Source of the DNA: Strigamia acuminata
Taxonomy: Eukaryota; Arthropoda; Chilopoda; Geophilomorpha; Linotaeniidae
NCBI GenBank assembly: GCA_949358305.1
Contig: OX442319.1
Location: 4,960,001-5,024,000, forward strand
DNA: 64,000 nt
Direction of reading: 5' to 3'
This document shows, piece by piece, positions 31,011 to 51,815 of the stretch. Positions within the stretch are counted from its first letter, which is position 1; every line of letters starts with the position of its first letter. The notes beneath the pieces are model-generated. The model did no database searches. It was not told the DNA's origin and was given only the letters and a program-made list of their open reading frames with translations. Position numbers and translations under genes: made by a program.

Positions 31011-33149
31011 ATGTCAGCTCTAAAAGGGACACCGCGGGAATACGATCCAACAGAGGATTGGGGCCTGTATTGCAAGCGAATGACGAGCATTTTCGCTTGT
31101 AACAAAATCGTCGATGACCAGGAGAAGGTCCATACGCTCTTGTCGTACGTCGGCATGCCGACCTTCAAGCAGCTGGACACGCTCGCGGCGCCGAAGGAAG
31201 CTGCTGAATTGAAGTACGCGGACCTTGTGGCCTTGATGCAGAAAAATGCACGCGCGAAGCCGCTCGTGCTGGGAGAAATTCGCCGTTTTCACCGCCGTGA
31301 TCGACTGCCGAATGAAACCGTGCTGGAGTATTCTCTCGCTCTTCAGGACCTGGCCCAAAACTGTGAGTTCGCCGACAAAACTAACGAATTAAGAAATCGC
31401 TTTCTTTGTGGCCTCCAGAATGAGCAAGTGCAACAGGCGCTCACGTTAAAAAAAGATTTGACGTTCGACGACGCAGTCGAGTTCGCTGCCGCTGCTGAAG
31501 TGTCGCAAAAGGAATTTTCGACGATCGCGACGCAGAATGCATCGGCGCTGCCGGTGCACAAACTCCACCACGACTCCAAACCACGTCACGATGCGTCAAG
31601 GGGTAGAAAACGCTCCTCGAGGGGCACTACCTCGTTTCAACCAGGCCGCCAACCATCCAACTCGAAAGGAAATGTGTCGGCGTGTTCTGCTTGCGGCAGT
31701 AAGTCGCACACGCGTGAAGCGTGCCGCTTTCGCGATGCCACGTGCCACGGATGCGGAAAAACTGGCCACATCAAACCAGTTTGCCGGTCGGTCTTAAAGT
31801 CACCAGCTCCAGTCCATGCAGTCGAGATGCCACAACAGCTCACGTACTACGCTGTCGAGCCGGATTTGACGACGACCGTCAACGCGATTGGCATTAAAGC
31901 CACACAACCAATTATTTTGGCCATTAAAATTGCTAATGTCAATCTCCTAATGGAAATGGACACGGGAGCAGGCGCTACATTTATAAATCTCGAAACTTAT
32001 ACTAAATATTTTTCAAATTTTCCATTGCAGCCCCTTCCGATCCAGATGAATACGTATGGCGGCACAACACTCCGAATGGAAGGGGTTTGCGAAGTTCCGG
32101 TTCGTCATCGTGATCGCGATTTTCGTTTGCCGTTGTGCGTGGCGACTCACGGCCCCATCCCACTCCTTGGCCGCGACTGGCTCGAAGCATTTGGTTTGCT
32201 GTCGAAAACTGGCGACCTGGTGGGCGCAGAAGTATTTTCGTTGTCCACATCGACGCCAACGCCCGAGAAACTCGATACACCGTCGTCCAACAGATTGGAC
32301 GAGATTTTGGAACGTCATGCCAACGTTTTTCGCGATGAAATCGGATGTTACAACGTGCACAAGGTCCACATCGATATCGATCCGGCCGTGCAACCGATAT
32401 TTTTGAAGAATTACCCAGTTCCACTCGCGATGAAGCCACGACTGGAGGAAGAGCTGCGCAGACTGCAGGATTTAGGTATCATAACTCCTGTCGCTTCTTC
32501 TAAATGGGCGACACCTATTATGCATGTCCTTAAATCAGATGGCACGTTAAAGATAGCGGGATGCTATAATAGAACCATAAATAAGGCGGTTCTCCCCAAC
32601 TCTTACCCTTTACCTCTGTTTGAAGACGTTGCAGCGAAGTTGTCGGGCGGTGAGACGTATTCTACTCTTGATATGAATCACGCTTACAACCAGCTGGAGT
32701 TGGATGCAGAGAGTAAATTGGTGTGCACAATTAATACCCACTTGGGTCTCTTCACAGTAAATAGACTTTTTTACGGGATATCCAGCGCGCCGGCAATCTT
32801 CCAACGCGAGATGGACAAATTAACAGCCAAAGTCGAGAGTACGCAGCCGTTCATTGATGATTCGGCCGTGACCGGTGCAACAAACGCGACGCACTTATGC
32901 AACCTGGATCAATTATTGGGTGCATTTAACAAAGCCAATTTAACATTAAATAGGAAAAAGTGCAAGTTTTTGCGTGCTTGTGTGCAGTTTTTGGGGCTGA
33001 ACATTTCCAAGCTAGGAATCACGCCAGTGGACTCAAAATTGGCTCCACTACGCAACGCCATGCAGCCAACCGACGTTTTATCGCTCAAATCGTTCCTGGG
33101 GCTCATAAACTATTATGGCAAATTTATTAATAATTTATCCACTTTATGA
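31011..33149 (+). CDS. Ty3-type Gag-protease-reverse transcriptase
   Basis: ATG 31011 opens a 712-codon frame. Gag occupies residues 1 to about 210. Two CCHC knuckles follow (CSACGSKSHTREAC, CHGCGKTGHIKPVC). The aspartic protease has MDTGAGATFINL and LLGRDWLEAF. The RT includes ITPVASSKWATPIMHV, STLDMNHAYNQLEL, YGISSAPAIFQREMDKL, the catalytic box as FIDD (QPFIDDSAVTG), and FLGLNISKLGITP. The frame ends at a TGA (33147-33149) at the start of the tether; the next codons continue the normal protein in the same frame, so this is one nonsense change or a readthrough stop, not the natural end. The gag resembles the one in the ORF at 1496. Confidence 0.92.
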   Translation: MSALKGTPREYDPTEDWGLYCKRMTSIFACNKIVDDQEKVHTLLSYVGMPTFKQLDTLAAPKEAAELKYADLVALMQKNARAKPLVLGEIRRFHRRDRLPNETVLEYSLALQDLAQNCEFADKTNELRNRFLCGLQNEQVQQALTLKKDLTFDDAVEFAAAAEVSQKEFSTIATQNASALPVHKLHHDSKPRHDASRGRKRSSRGTTSFQPGRQPSNSKGNVSACSACGSKSHTREACRFRDATCHGCGKTGHIKPVCRSVLKSPAPVHAVEMPQQLTYYAVEPDLTTTVNAIGIKATQPIILAIKIANVNLLMEMDTGAGATFINLETYTKYFSNFPLQPLPIQMNTYGGTTLRMEGVCEVPVRHRDRDFRLPLCVATHGPIPLLGRDWLEAFGLLSKTGDLVGAEVFSLSTSTPTPEKLDTPSSNRLDEILERHANVFRDEIGCYNVHKVHIDIDPAVQPIFLKNYPVPLAMKPRLEEELRRLQDLGIITPVASSKWATPIMHVLKSDGTLKIAGCYNRTINKAVLPNSYPLPLFEDVAAKLSGGETYSTLDMNHAYNQLELDAESKLVCTINTHLGLFTVNRLFYGISSAPAIFQREMDKLTAKVESTQPFIDDSAVTGATNATHLCNLDQLLGAFNKANLTLNRKKCKFLRACVQFLGLNISKLGITPVDSKLAPLRNAMQPTDVLSLKSFLGLINYYGKFINNLSTL

Positions 33150-35069
33150 GAGCCGCTTTACCGCCTCACGCGCGACGATACTCCGTGGACATGGGGACCG
33201 GAACAACACAAGGCCTGGACGAAGGTCAAGGCTGCAGTAACTGTCGATTCAGCGCTGGCACACTACGACGCGAAGAAGCAACTTTATCTGACCGTTGATG
33301 CCTCGCCGGTCGGTGTGGGCGCCTTTATTTCCCACGTAGAAAATGGAATCCATCGTCCGATTGCCTTTGCTAGTTCCCTCTTGTCCAGCGCGCAGAAAAA
33401 TTATGCGCAAATCGACCGTGAAGGTCTTGCGATCGTTTATGGCGTTCGCCGCTTCCATCACCACCTGTTTGGGAGAAAATTCATTTTACGAACTGACCAC
33501 AAACCGCTGGTGGCCATTTTCGGAGAGAAGAAAGGATGCAATCAAATTGTCGCCGCTCGCCTGCACCGGTGGGCAATTTTCCTGAGTGCCTACGATTATG
33601 CTATCGAGCATGTGCCTGCTGTCGACAACCAAATTGCAGACGGATTGTCTCGCAATCCTCAACCCGTAGTCGACGGTCGAGAAGACCTCGATATGCACGT
33701 TAACGAAATATTTTCCGTTTCTCTTTCGCAGTTTCCAGTATCGCAGGCAGCCTTGCGTGCAGCATACGACATAGATGCCCAATTGCAGGCAGTTCTGCAG
33801 TGCATCCGAGACGAATGGAAATCAAAGACACCTGACTTAATAAATTTTTATAAGCACAGGTCCGCCTTTTCCACACATGGACCATTCTTGTTCTTGTCGG
33901 AGCGTTTAGTCGTGCCAGAACAGCTTCGCCGTGCGGTCCTGGCGGAGTTGCACGCAGGACATTTTGGAATCGTGCGCACCAAGTCGCTCGCTCGTTCAAC
34001 AGTTTGGTGGCCGTCAATCGACCGTGACATTGAGTCGATGGTGCGTTCGTGCGACGTGTGCCAGCGCGCACTCCCGGATCCGCCTAAGACGTCCGACTTG
34101 CGTTGGCCCATTCCCGACGAAATTTGGGGGCGAATCCACCTCGATTTCGCCGGCCCCTTTCATGGCAAAATGTTCCTGTTGGCTGTGGATGCGCGCACCA
34201 AGTGGTGCGAAGTTCGTATGATGACCGCTACTACCTCGAAAGCAACAATTGCGGTTTTAAAATGTTGGTTTAAACGTCACGGCTTGCCGATCCACGTTCA
34301 TTCCGACAATGGGCCGCAATTCACTTCAGCGGAATTTGTTGACTTCCTGTCGCGGAACGGCATCCGACAAACTCGTTCACCGCCTTTCCACCCAGCTACC
34401 AACGGAGCAGTGGAAGGCTTCGTGAAGACTTTTAAAAATCAAGTCGGAAAATTTCTAAATTTGAATTTGAGCATTTCAGAAGCCGTTGACCAATTTTTAA
34501 TTGCCTATCGCTCGACGCCGCACGTTTCTACACGGACTACGCCGTCCGAGGCATTTCTACAACGAACTGTTCGAACTAGATTACATTTGTTGAACCCCCG
34601 CTTAATGCCGGAGCCAACAACTGTGGAAACGCGCCGTTCCTTCGAGCCTGGGGAATTGGTGTTCGCGCGCGACTATTTGCACGCCGCGAGATGGGTTCCT
34701 GGGATAATATCGCAGAAGACATCGTCCACCACGTACGATGTGGCCGTCGGAAATGCCATAATTTGGAACCGACATGCGGACCAGCTCCGAAAACGCCAGA
34801 CTTCGCACGCTCAAATTCCGGAGGGGGGAGGGAATCGCGGACATTTTCCTTTGATAAGTGACGACTCAAACCTCGGTAATACACCCCCAGTTGTACAACC
34901 GCAAGTCCTAGTTGCTCCTCCCAATTCACCCAACCTCCTAAACGTTCGTGATGCTTCTCCAGCTCCTACACCTCCTCCTGTTCCCGTCAATACTCCTGTT
35001 GTGCCGTACCGCCATCCCCAGCGTATTCGCAACCCGACACAATTTTACGGATATAATAACAGTGATTAA
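33150..35069 (+). CDS. Ty3-type RNase H and integrase (same frame, after a TGA)
   Basis: Directly after the TGA the frame continues with the tether (EPLYRLTRDDTPWTWGPEQH) and RNase H: TVDASPVGVGAFISH, AQIDREGLAIVYGVRRFHHH, LRTDHKPL, HVPAVDNQIADGLSR. The integrase follows, with the zinc domain (HAGHFGIVRTKS, SCDVCQ), the DDE core Asp in HLDFAGPF, Asp in HSDNGPQFTS and Glu in NGAVEGFVKTF, then the C-terminal GELVFARDY region and a Pro-rich tail. The first ATG in this part is at 33315, but it splits RNase H, so it is probably not a natural start. All catalytic residues are present. Confidence 0.92.
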   Translation, partial: EPLYRLTRDDTPWTWGPEQHKAWTKVKAAVTVDSALAHYDAKKQLYLTVDASPVGVGAFISHVENGIHRPIAFASSLLSSAQKNYAQIDREGLAIVYGVRRFHHHLFGRKFILRTDHKPLVAIFGEKKGCNQIVAARLHRWAIFLSAYDYAIEHVPAVDNQIADGLSRNPQPVVDGREDLDMHVNEIFSVSLSQFPVSQAALRAAYDIDAQLQAVLQCIRDEWKSKTPDLINFYKHRSAFSTHGPFLFLSERLVVPEQLRRAVLAELHAGHFGIVRTKSLARSTVWWPSIDRDIESMVRSCDVCQRALPDPPKTSDLRWPIPDEIWGRIHLDFAGPFHGKMFLLAVDARTKWCEVRMMTATTSKATIAVLKCWFKRHGLPIHVHSDNGPQFTSAEFVDFLSRNGIRQTRSPPFHPATNGAVEGFVKTFKNQVGKFLNLNLSISEAVDQFLIAYRSTPHVSTRTTPSEAFLQRTVRTRLHLLNPRLMPEPTTVETRRSFEPGELVFARDYLHAARWVPGIISQKTSSTTYDVAVGNAIIWNRHADQLRKRQTSHAQIPEGGGNRGHFPLISDDSNLGNTPPVVQPQVLVAPPNSPNLLNVRDASPAPTPPPVPVNTPVVPYRHPQRIRNPTQFYGYNNSD

Positions 35070-35169
35070 GTGTATTTGTTTTTATTAATCGAATTGGTAC
35101 ATTGTCTATCGTGAATGAATTCTATTATTGTATTTGTGATTTGATTAATGTGCCATTAATGGGGAATGA

Positions 35170-35353
35170 TGCTGTGTTCGGACTTCACTGCATGTTTTGT
35201 GTAGTGACGTTATCTTTGCCTCAGGCGCTGTACCCCCAGCGCCACCTTGTAGCTTGACCCCGAATAAAGTACTTGTTAGTTCTTAGCCTAATATGACTGA
35301 CCTTTCATTTCAACCATCCTCAACATAATTTGTTATTAGTAAGATATATACTA
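35170..35353 (+). repeat. 3' LTR
   Basis: 184 bp, identical on reading to 30631-30814. Followed immediately by the CGGTC target duplication and by the interrupted DHX16 frame. Confidence 0.93.
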
Positions 35354-37956
35354 CGGTCCGACTCCGGAGAAGAATTTGAAAAAGAAGAACGAGAAAGACC
35401 TCAAGGAACGGGACGAATTCGCCGACCGGTTGAGAATTAAAGACAAAACCAAGACCAGAAAGGTCGCGGAAAAATCCGACCGAAGATCGTACGTGGAAGC
35501 GACCAAACGGTTGCAGTTGGAAGTGGACGATCGGAAACGGGTCGTTCCGAAACTGAGAGTCGAATCGCGGAGGAAGTACTTGGTGAAGCGCAAAGAGGAC
35601 AAACTCGTGGAACTGGAAGACGACATTCGGGACAACGATTATCTGTTTTCGGATGTGCCGTTGACCAAGAAGGAGAAATCGGAGCAACAGTACAAGAAGA
35701 ACGTGTTGAAATTGGCGCGGGAGCACGAAAAAGCGGGCGAAATGGAGAAAATCGAACGCTATCATATGCCGGACACGGAAAGAGTCCGAAAAACGAAAGA
35801 GAAGTACGTCGAGGTCGACGAGAAGGAAATGGGTCCGAATTTCGAGCAGAGAAAGTGGGAACAGGAGCAAATGGACTCGGCGCTAATGCGATTCGGAGCG
35901 CGCGACTCGAAATCGGAGCACAAGAAAAAGACGAAGAATTACGAAATGATTCACGACGATCAGATCGAATTCGTCCTAGCATTGTCGACCCCCGGAACCG
36001 CCAAACCCAAAACCGAAGACCCGGAATTATCCGAATATAAAATCAAGAAAATGTCGCTCGAACAGACCCGAAAAAGCCTTCCGATATTCGCCTTTCGGGA
36101 CGATTTATTAGCGGCCATTGAAAACAACCAAGTTTTGATCGTTGAGGGCGAAACCAGGTCCGGGAAAACGACGCAAATCCCGCAGTATTTGCACGACGCC
36201 GGCTACACGAAGAACGGGATGAAAATCGGATGCACGCAACCGCGTCGTGTGGCCGCAATGAGCATCGCGGCGCGAGTCGCCGTCGAGATGGACGTTAAAG
36301 TGGGAAACGAAGTCGGGTACAGCATCCGCTTCGAAGACTGCACGTTCGAAAGAACGGTCATCAAATACTTGACCGACGGGATGTTGTTGCGGAAATTCCT
36401 CGGGGAACCCGACCTGAAGTCCTACAGCGTGATCATTGTGGACGAGGCGCACGAGCGGACTCTGCACACGGACATTTTGTTCGGTTTGGTCAAGGACATC
36501 GCGATGTTCCGTCCGGATTTTAAGTTGTTGATTTCCAGCGCCACGTTGGACGCGGGCAAGTTCTGCGAGTTCTTCGACGACGCGCCCGTGTTCCGGATAC
36601 CCGGTCGTCGTTACCCGGTCGATATTTACTACACGAAGGCCCCGGAAGCGTGCATCGTGTCCATCTTGCAGATCCACATGACGCAGCCGCCCGGCGACAT
36701 TTTGGTGTTTTTGACCGGTCAAGAGGAGATCGAAACGTGCCAGGAGATGTTGGCGGAAAGAACGAAGAAGTTGGGCGCGAAAATGGGCGAATTGCTCGTT
36801 TTACCGATTTACGCAAATCTGCCGTCCGAACTGCAAGCGAAGATCTTCGAACCGACCCCCGCGCGCTCGAGGAAGGTCATTTTGGCCACCAACATCGCCG
36901 AGACGTCGCTGACCATCGACGGTTATACACCGCCTGGGCTTACCAAGAAGAGTTGGAGGCCAACGCCGTTCCCGAAATCCAACGTGTGAATCTGGGAAAT
37001 GTGGTTTTGATGCTGTTCTCGTTGGGAATTTGCGATTTGTATCGGTTTGACTTCATCGATCCGCCGCCGTCCGAGACGATCGTGTTGGCGATGGAGCAGC
37101 TGTACGCTTTGAATGCGCTCAACCAGAAGGGAGAACTGACTAAAATCGGACGGAAAATGGCCGAATTTCCCATCGATCCGATGATGTCTAAGATGATCTT
37201 GGCTTCGGAGCAATACAAGTGCTCGGAAGAAATTTTGACGATCGCGGCCATGTTGTCCGTGAACGGCGCCATCTTTTATCGGCCGAAAGACAAAGCTGTG
37301 CTCGCGGATACGGCCAAGATGACTTTTGTTGATCCGGCTGGCGATCATTTGACGTTACTCAACGTTTATAATCAGTGGGTGGAAACTGATTATTCGGTAC
37401 AGTGGTGCTTCGAGAATTTCATCCAACATCGCTCGATGCGACGAGCGCGGGACGTGCGGGAACAACTCGAAGGGTTGCTCGAGAGAACTGAAGTTGCGTC
37501 GACGTCGAACACGGAGGTAAAGGACATTTTGAAGGCTGTGACTGCTGGATTTTTTTATAATACGGCTAGGTTGGGTAAAGGGGGTTTGTATAAAACGGTT
37601 AAACATAATCAAGCGGTGTTGATACATCCGCAAAGCAGTTTGTTTGAGAAAGTGCCGCGGTGTTTGGTGTATTACGAACTCGTGGTTACGTCTAAAGAGT
37701 ATTTAAGGCAGGTGATTGAAGTTGATAGTAGTTGGTTGTTGGAAGTGGCACCGCATTATTACAAAGGCAAGGACTTTGAGGATTTGAGTAAGCGGAAAAT
37801 GCCAAAAAATACGGGCAAAGCGAGAGAAGAGTTGGGATTTAATTGATTAAGCTTGTAAATCAAATGGAAAATGTTTTTTTCTTCAATTTTATTATTTTTG
37901 TGGTTTTATAAATAAAAATTTCATACTTTGTCAACCCCTGTAAAAAAAAAAAAAAA
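35354..37956 (+). pseudogene. DHX16: DHX16 copy, helicase part; intronless, frameshifted, motif VI deleted, poly(A) tract
   Basis: After the insertion the original frame gives [12 protein letters not shown], then the homologous protein continues in a frame offset by one base ([13 protein letters not shown]) to 36920. Helicase motifs seen are I ([10 protein letters not shown]), Ia (TQPRRVAA), II (DEAH), III (SAT) and V ([12 protein letters not shown]). At about 36922 some 50 codons are missing relative to the family, including motif VI (QRxGRxGR), and the frame shifts again; [20 protein letters not shown] then runs to the stop at 37846. Five residues are also missing near 36647 (PEA|CIVS). There is no intron over 2.5 kb, unlike neighbouring genes. 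AATAAA at 37911 is followed 26 nt later by 15 A (37942-37956). The picture fits a processed retrocopy; the alternative is a native gene with assembly errors. Confidence 0.8.
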
Positions 37957-38766
37957 TTCCCTTTTTTTAAATAAATCTTTCAATTTTATTTCATTTCAAA
38001 TATTAATTCATTACCGTAGAAAAAGTTATTTTTGTGAATTAACGTACAACGGTAAAATTAACGCAAAATGCTGAAAATCTTTCTGTAACGGTTCTCAATT
38101 CTGATTGGCTGCGCTATATTTTATTTTAGTGTTGAAAATGATACACTAAAAGGCTAAAATAGTGTATCGTGGAGCAAAATAAGGGAAAAATGCACCCCGC
38201 AAACTCTCTATTATTTTATTGTGACGATGTAAGTATGTAACGGTAATGAATTTGAATAACGCGTGCAACACTGCCCCATTCATTCCCTTATTCAATCTGA
38301 GACTGTAAAAGGAAAAGATACAAATTACGGATAGACAAAATATATTTTTAAAGCAGTATATTTCAGAGTTTGTTTTAGTTACAAAACAATCTAAAAATGA
38401 ATTCGAAACAGCACAGTAAAATCGTAGCTCACTGCGAAAACTCCAGTCAAATTAATCTCATATTTCTTTTATTTTTTTTATTTTTATTTTTTTTTTCCGA
38501 TTCGTTGGCAAAAACGCAGTTTGTGTTTTTAGGTTAATGAAGGATGAGTGAGAAATCAAACTAAAATTCGTGACATTTTTGTTTAAACGAGTAAAACATT
38601 GCAGACAGAGAAAATGTGTCTGGCAATGAAGCTGTAAAAATTTCAAGTTTCTCAAAAATAGATTTGTTTAGGGGACAAACAAACCACCTCATGTTTGTTC
38701 TTCCAGACTGACAAATGGCCGCCAACAGATATGTTCACATATTGAAAATTCAAACTATTTCGTCTG
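37957..38766. other. Intergenic, AT-rich
   Basis: Between the DHX16 copy and the junctophilin stop. No coding signal recognised; it includes the junctophilin 3'UTR on the minus strand. Confidence 0.5.
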
Positions 38767-48205
<9,439 letters not shown>

Positions 48206-48892
48206 ATGAGTGTATTAAACAATACATTGCACTCCGGTCACATCTCTCTCGTTTTTTTCGTGAGTATCAACTTAATCGTGCTTAAAAAAATTGCTTATTT
48301 CATTTTTTAAAAATCCCGTGCTTGACACTGTTTATTTTTTTCGCAGAAGAGATATAATTACGTAAATATTTTGCCCGAGGACATTCAGTTGAGTGGCCAG
48401 GGAAATCTCCCTTCCCGAAATGCGTCACGTCCTGAAAATGATGAAAAGGTTTCTTCCTTTCATTTACTCTGTCTGTTTCATACCGCGTGGGAATCGCATC
48501 TCAGTGCCCCATTTACCAACTTGACATTACTTCCAACTTGATATCATATTCTGAAGGTAAGTTCAAACAATTTATATTACGACTAAATACTTTTTACTAA
48601 ATCAACGCCACGTGGTAAATGTTTACATTGAAAGATATACAATTTCAACATTTGACTCGATACCACTGATAATATCTATTATTAAACCAACTGATTGATG
48701 AAATATTACGTATCTTTCTACCTACAAGTGCAATTATTATCATGGTTGTGTAAATCAAATGAATGGAAAAAGTTAGAATCACTTGTTGATAATTTAAATA
48801 CAATATTTGAAGATTCTATAGAAATTGATAATTTTGTTGATATTTTATTTTTTTGTTGCAAATTCACAATTTATTTGATTTATTTGGTTTGA
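48206..48892 (+). CDS. Possible small unrecognised gene, four exons
   Basis: A chain of GT-AG exons with compatible phases is 48206-48259, 48347-48448, 48505-48556 and 48729-48892 (123 aa). The product starts MSVLNNTLHSGHISLVFF, continues KRYNYVNILPEDIQLSGQG and SRNASRPENDEK, then CPIYQLDITSNLISYSE, VQLLSWLCKSNEWKKLESLV and ends in a hydrophobic stretch (ILFFCCKFTIYLIYLV). I recognise no family. The second exon reads like real coding sequence (no stops, mixed composition), whereas the last 15 residues look like AT-rich read-through, so the true 3' exon may differ. An unspliced extension through 48449-48540 is also open for 29 codons. Confidence 0.35.
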
Positions 48893-51815
48893 TTTATTTG
48901 ATTTGAATATATTTTGTTTAATTTATTTAGCATTGTGAACCAAATTAGGGTTATTGTGCTCTCAATAGTTCTATAATAAGTTATAGTTGTGTGAATGGAA
49001 CTTGCAAAGTGATAAATTTCGTAGAATAGTTTGAATGCATTAAAAAGAAAAATTAAAATTGAAGGTTGTGTGTGATATGTCCTTGGAAAATGTGCCAAGT
49101 ATGAATAAAAAATTGTTTACGGAAAAAAAAATTACATGGTCTCGATTTAATCTAAATTTATATAAGTAATTTGCTGTTGACGTTCATGATAATTTATTTT
49201 TTTTCAATTTCAAATTTTTCAAATTAAAAATTTAAAAAATTTAAAAAATTAATTTCGGTAGCAACTTATCACTAAAATGATATTTATTGAACAAATGAGA
49301 CAGGATATAAGTATTTATATAGAGATTTCCAGTTGAAGTCAAAATTATATAGGTGCAATTACATTCCACGACGTGTTGTAAAAATCAAATGTCTTTCCTC
49401 AGGGTCAGGTGATTGCCCTCTGTTGGCGTCTATCCCCAATCCGACTCCATAAATCCAACATTTAATAATTTAATACGTCTACAAATTTCAAATTCATAAA
49501 TAACTGATTTATTGCATATATTTCTTTTTGTATAAAAATTAAATATAAAATAAATGTTGTCAGTGTTTTTTTATGTCAACTTTGACCCATTGGTTAAAAA
49601 AAAATAAGTTCAGACTTTCAGAGCAAAGAAAAAAGAACAAAAACTTGTTTTTGAGAAATTCTAGTAAAACTAGGAATTCCTTATCATTTTTGTTTCATCC
49701 CTACCCTTGAGTTGGGTCAATTTGAACTCGCCTTTCAATTTTTTGATTGATAATCTGCAAATTTGACCGCGACTGCCACTTATGTTGTGTGTCACTGAAA
49801 TTAAACTCTGTTTCGCAACAGTTTGTTTAATGACTTGAAATTTGTATAGAAGATACGTACATCCTTGATGATTTTCAAGAATTAATTAACCTTGGCCAAG
49901 TAAGTATTTTTTTTTCTTCTATTTTCCAGAAGATATATGTAGTGGTAATTTTACTCTTTATCTGTCATTCAATATCTCGTGTTATTAATGTCATCATATT
50001 GGAGTGAATTTTTGAAAATTAAAAGAAACTGTTTTCGATTTTTTTTTTTTTGGTGTTTTACAGTTTTACACTTTTTTTTTTAACAAAAAATAATGTGTGT
50101 AAATTTATTTTTATGACCTGCTGAAAAGTTTTCACTGATGTTGTACTAATGTTTACAACGCTTGTCTTTATGGTTGGATTGCCATGTGTTGATGTTGATG
50201 CGAGATAATAAAAAAGCGGTAATAAAATTTTAAAAATATTGATAAAACAGTGTATTTGTCAGTTTAATAAAAATTAAAGAATGAGAAAAATATTAATTTG
50301 TGTTAATTGAATCTATATTTGGTTTTGATGTCTCGATAAACAGTAAGAATAAATGACAAAACCGCTATAGTTGAGTTTTATTGTTTTTGATGATCGTTTA
50401 TGGCTGGTTTTGGGGTTTTATAGTTTCTCGGTTTTGCTTATAGAAAGAAACAACTAAAAACAGTAAACTTTGAACGCTTGCTGATGACAAATGAGATATT
50501 TCACATTTCTGACCTCTTAAAAACGAGTTTTTTTAAAGGTGTAACATCTTAGGCAATAGAAATTCAAGGAATTCGATTAAGGACGCATTAAATTCAATGT
50601 AAATTTATACTTTTTATTTATTTAAGCAATTTTTTTTGTGACAAATTTTGCTAAGTTTATTCAAAAAAGTTCTTGACGTTGAGTTATTACTGGCCTTCAG
50701 TATGTAGTACAATACCTGTATAGAAACATACTACAAACTAAACTTATTCAGTATCTTCGTAGAAATAACTGAAGAGTGTTATTCATTGCAAGAAAAAGTA
50801 GATTTAATTTTATTAAAGATATTGCAAAGAAATTGCAATTTTAATATTTACATGGCCCATGATTTTATTAACCTTGACGGAGTATGTTGTAACTAACAAA
50901 ACAATAAACAAAAAAAGAAAAAAAAAATATTTCTCCAACATGAGGAAAAAATCGAATGAAAATATCAAACATTTGTGCAGATGTTACAACAGATTTTAAT
51001 GATGACAGTGAACTCATGTGTAACTAAAAATTCAACAGTTTAAGCTTGAAATCTTAATTTTTAAGATCTCTAAATGTTTTCATGAGATGTGAAAAAAGTA
51101 TATTATTGTGCAATATTTAATGGTAATACTAACTGGCTAAATGCTTGATTTTACTTTTATAATCACCTTCCATTACAAAATGATTCAGTGGAAAATTAAG
51201 GTGACTATTGGATAAACAAAGCCTGGTCATTTAATTTGGCACAAAACCAGAAAAATTGTAAAACAATAAATGAAATCTAGTGTTGTGGAAACTATATGGT
51301 GAGTAAAAGTGTTATTTCTTTCCTAATTTTAACCATGTTTTAGAGTATTATTATTATTATATTACTATACATCAACACAAATATGATAATTACTGCATTT
51401 GCTAAATTATCTGTTGAAATTGGAATTTATAAATGATTGGAATTAATACAACATAAGGCAGGAAGTTGAATAAAATTAAGCCATCATCTATAACACGTTC
51501 ATCAAAAACAGCAGGAAATTCCTCATTAACCGGAAGAATTCATAAGCGGCTTAATTGACGATATCCGAAAAACCTACACCGTAGTTTAACCTCCAATGCT
51601 CCATATCAAAATAACTATTTATTCAATCTAAATCAAAGTATTTTAGAAATATTGCACTGCAAAAATGCTATGGGTACAAAGTGTGTTGTCATTTGAAAGC
51701 CAAGATTGACTTTGATTTATAGTCCATGGAAAGTTTCTAACATTTTCTTTATCTTTTCCTTTCGGTTCGTTCTAACAACAACTATTATTGTTTTTCTTTG
51801 ATAGGGTCAGTCAAT
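48893..51815. other. AT-rich region before the SLC26A11-like gene
   Basis: No exon or repeat with clear ends seen. An acceptor-like ttgatag at 51797-51803, just before the SLC26A11-like ATG, implies an upstream non-coding exon somewhere here, which I cannot place. Confidence 0.5.

Larger units (their letters stand above)
30631..35353 (+). mobile_element. Full-length Ty3-type LTR retrotransposon with identical 184-bp LTRs
   Basis: LTRs at 30631-30814 and 35170-35353 read as identical (TGCTGTGTTCGG ... ATATACTA). The insertion is flanked by the 5-bp duplication CGGTC (30626-30630 and 35354-35358). A primer-binding-like TGGCGACGAGA follows the 5' LTR at 30817, and a purine-rich AATGGGGAATGA precedes the 3' LTR. 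The coding part (31011-35069) is intact apart from one in-frame TGA. Identical LTRs indicate a very recent insertion. It is of the K02A2.6-like (Mag-type) Ty3 lineage as judged by remembered motif similarity. Confidence 0.95.

Noticed and set aside
35310-36816. Several minus-strand ORFs over 90-200 codons
   Set aside because: Antisense shadows of the DHX16 frame, with no independent motifs.
30165-37988. CTTTCAATTT at 30170-30181 and at about 37977-37987 as target duplication of the DHX16 retrocopy
   Set aside because: The 3' copy is about 20 bp beyond the poly(A) tract and the motif is low-complexity, so it does not meet the expected geometry.
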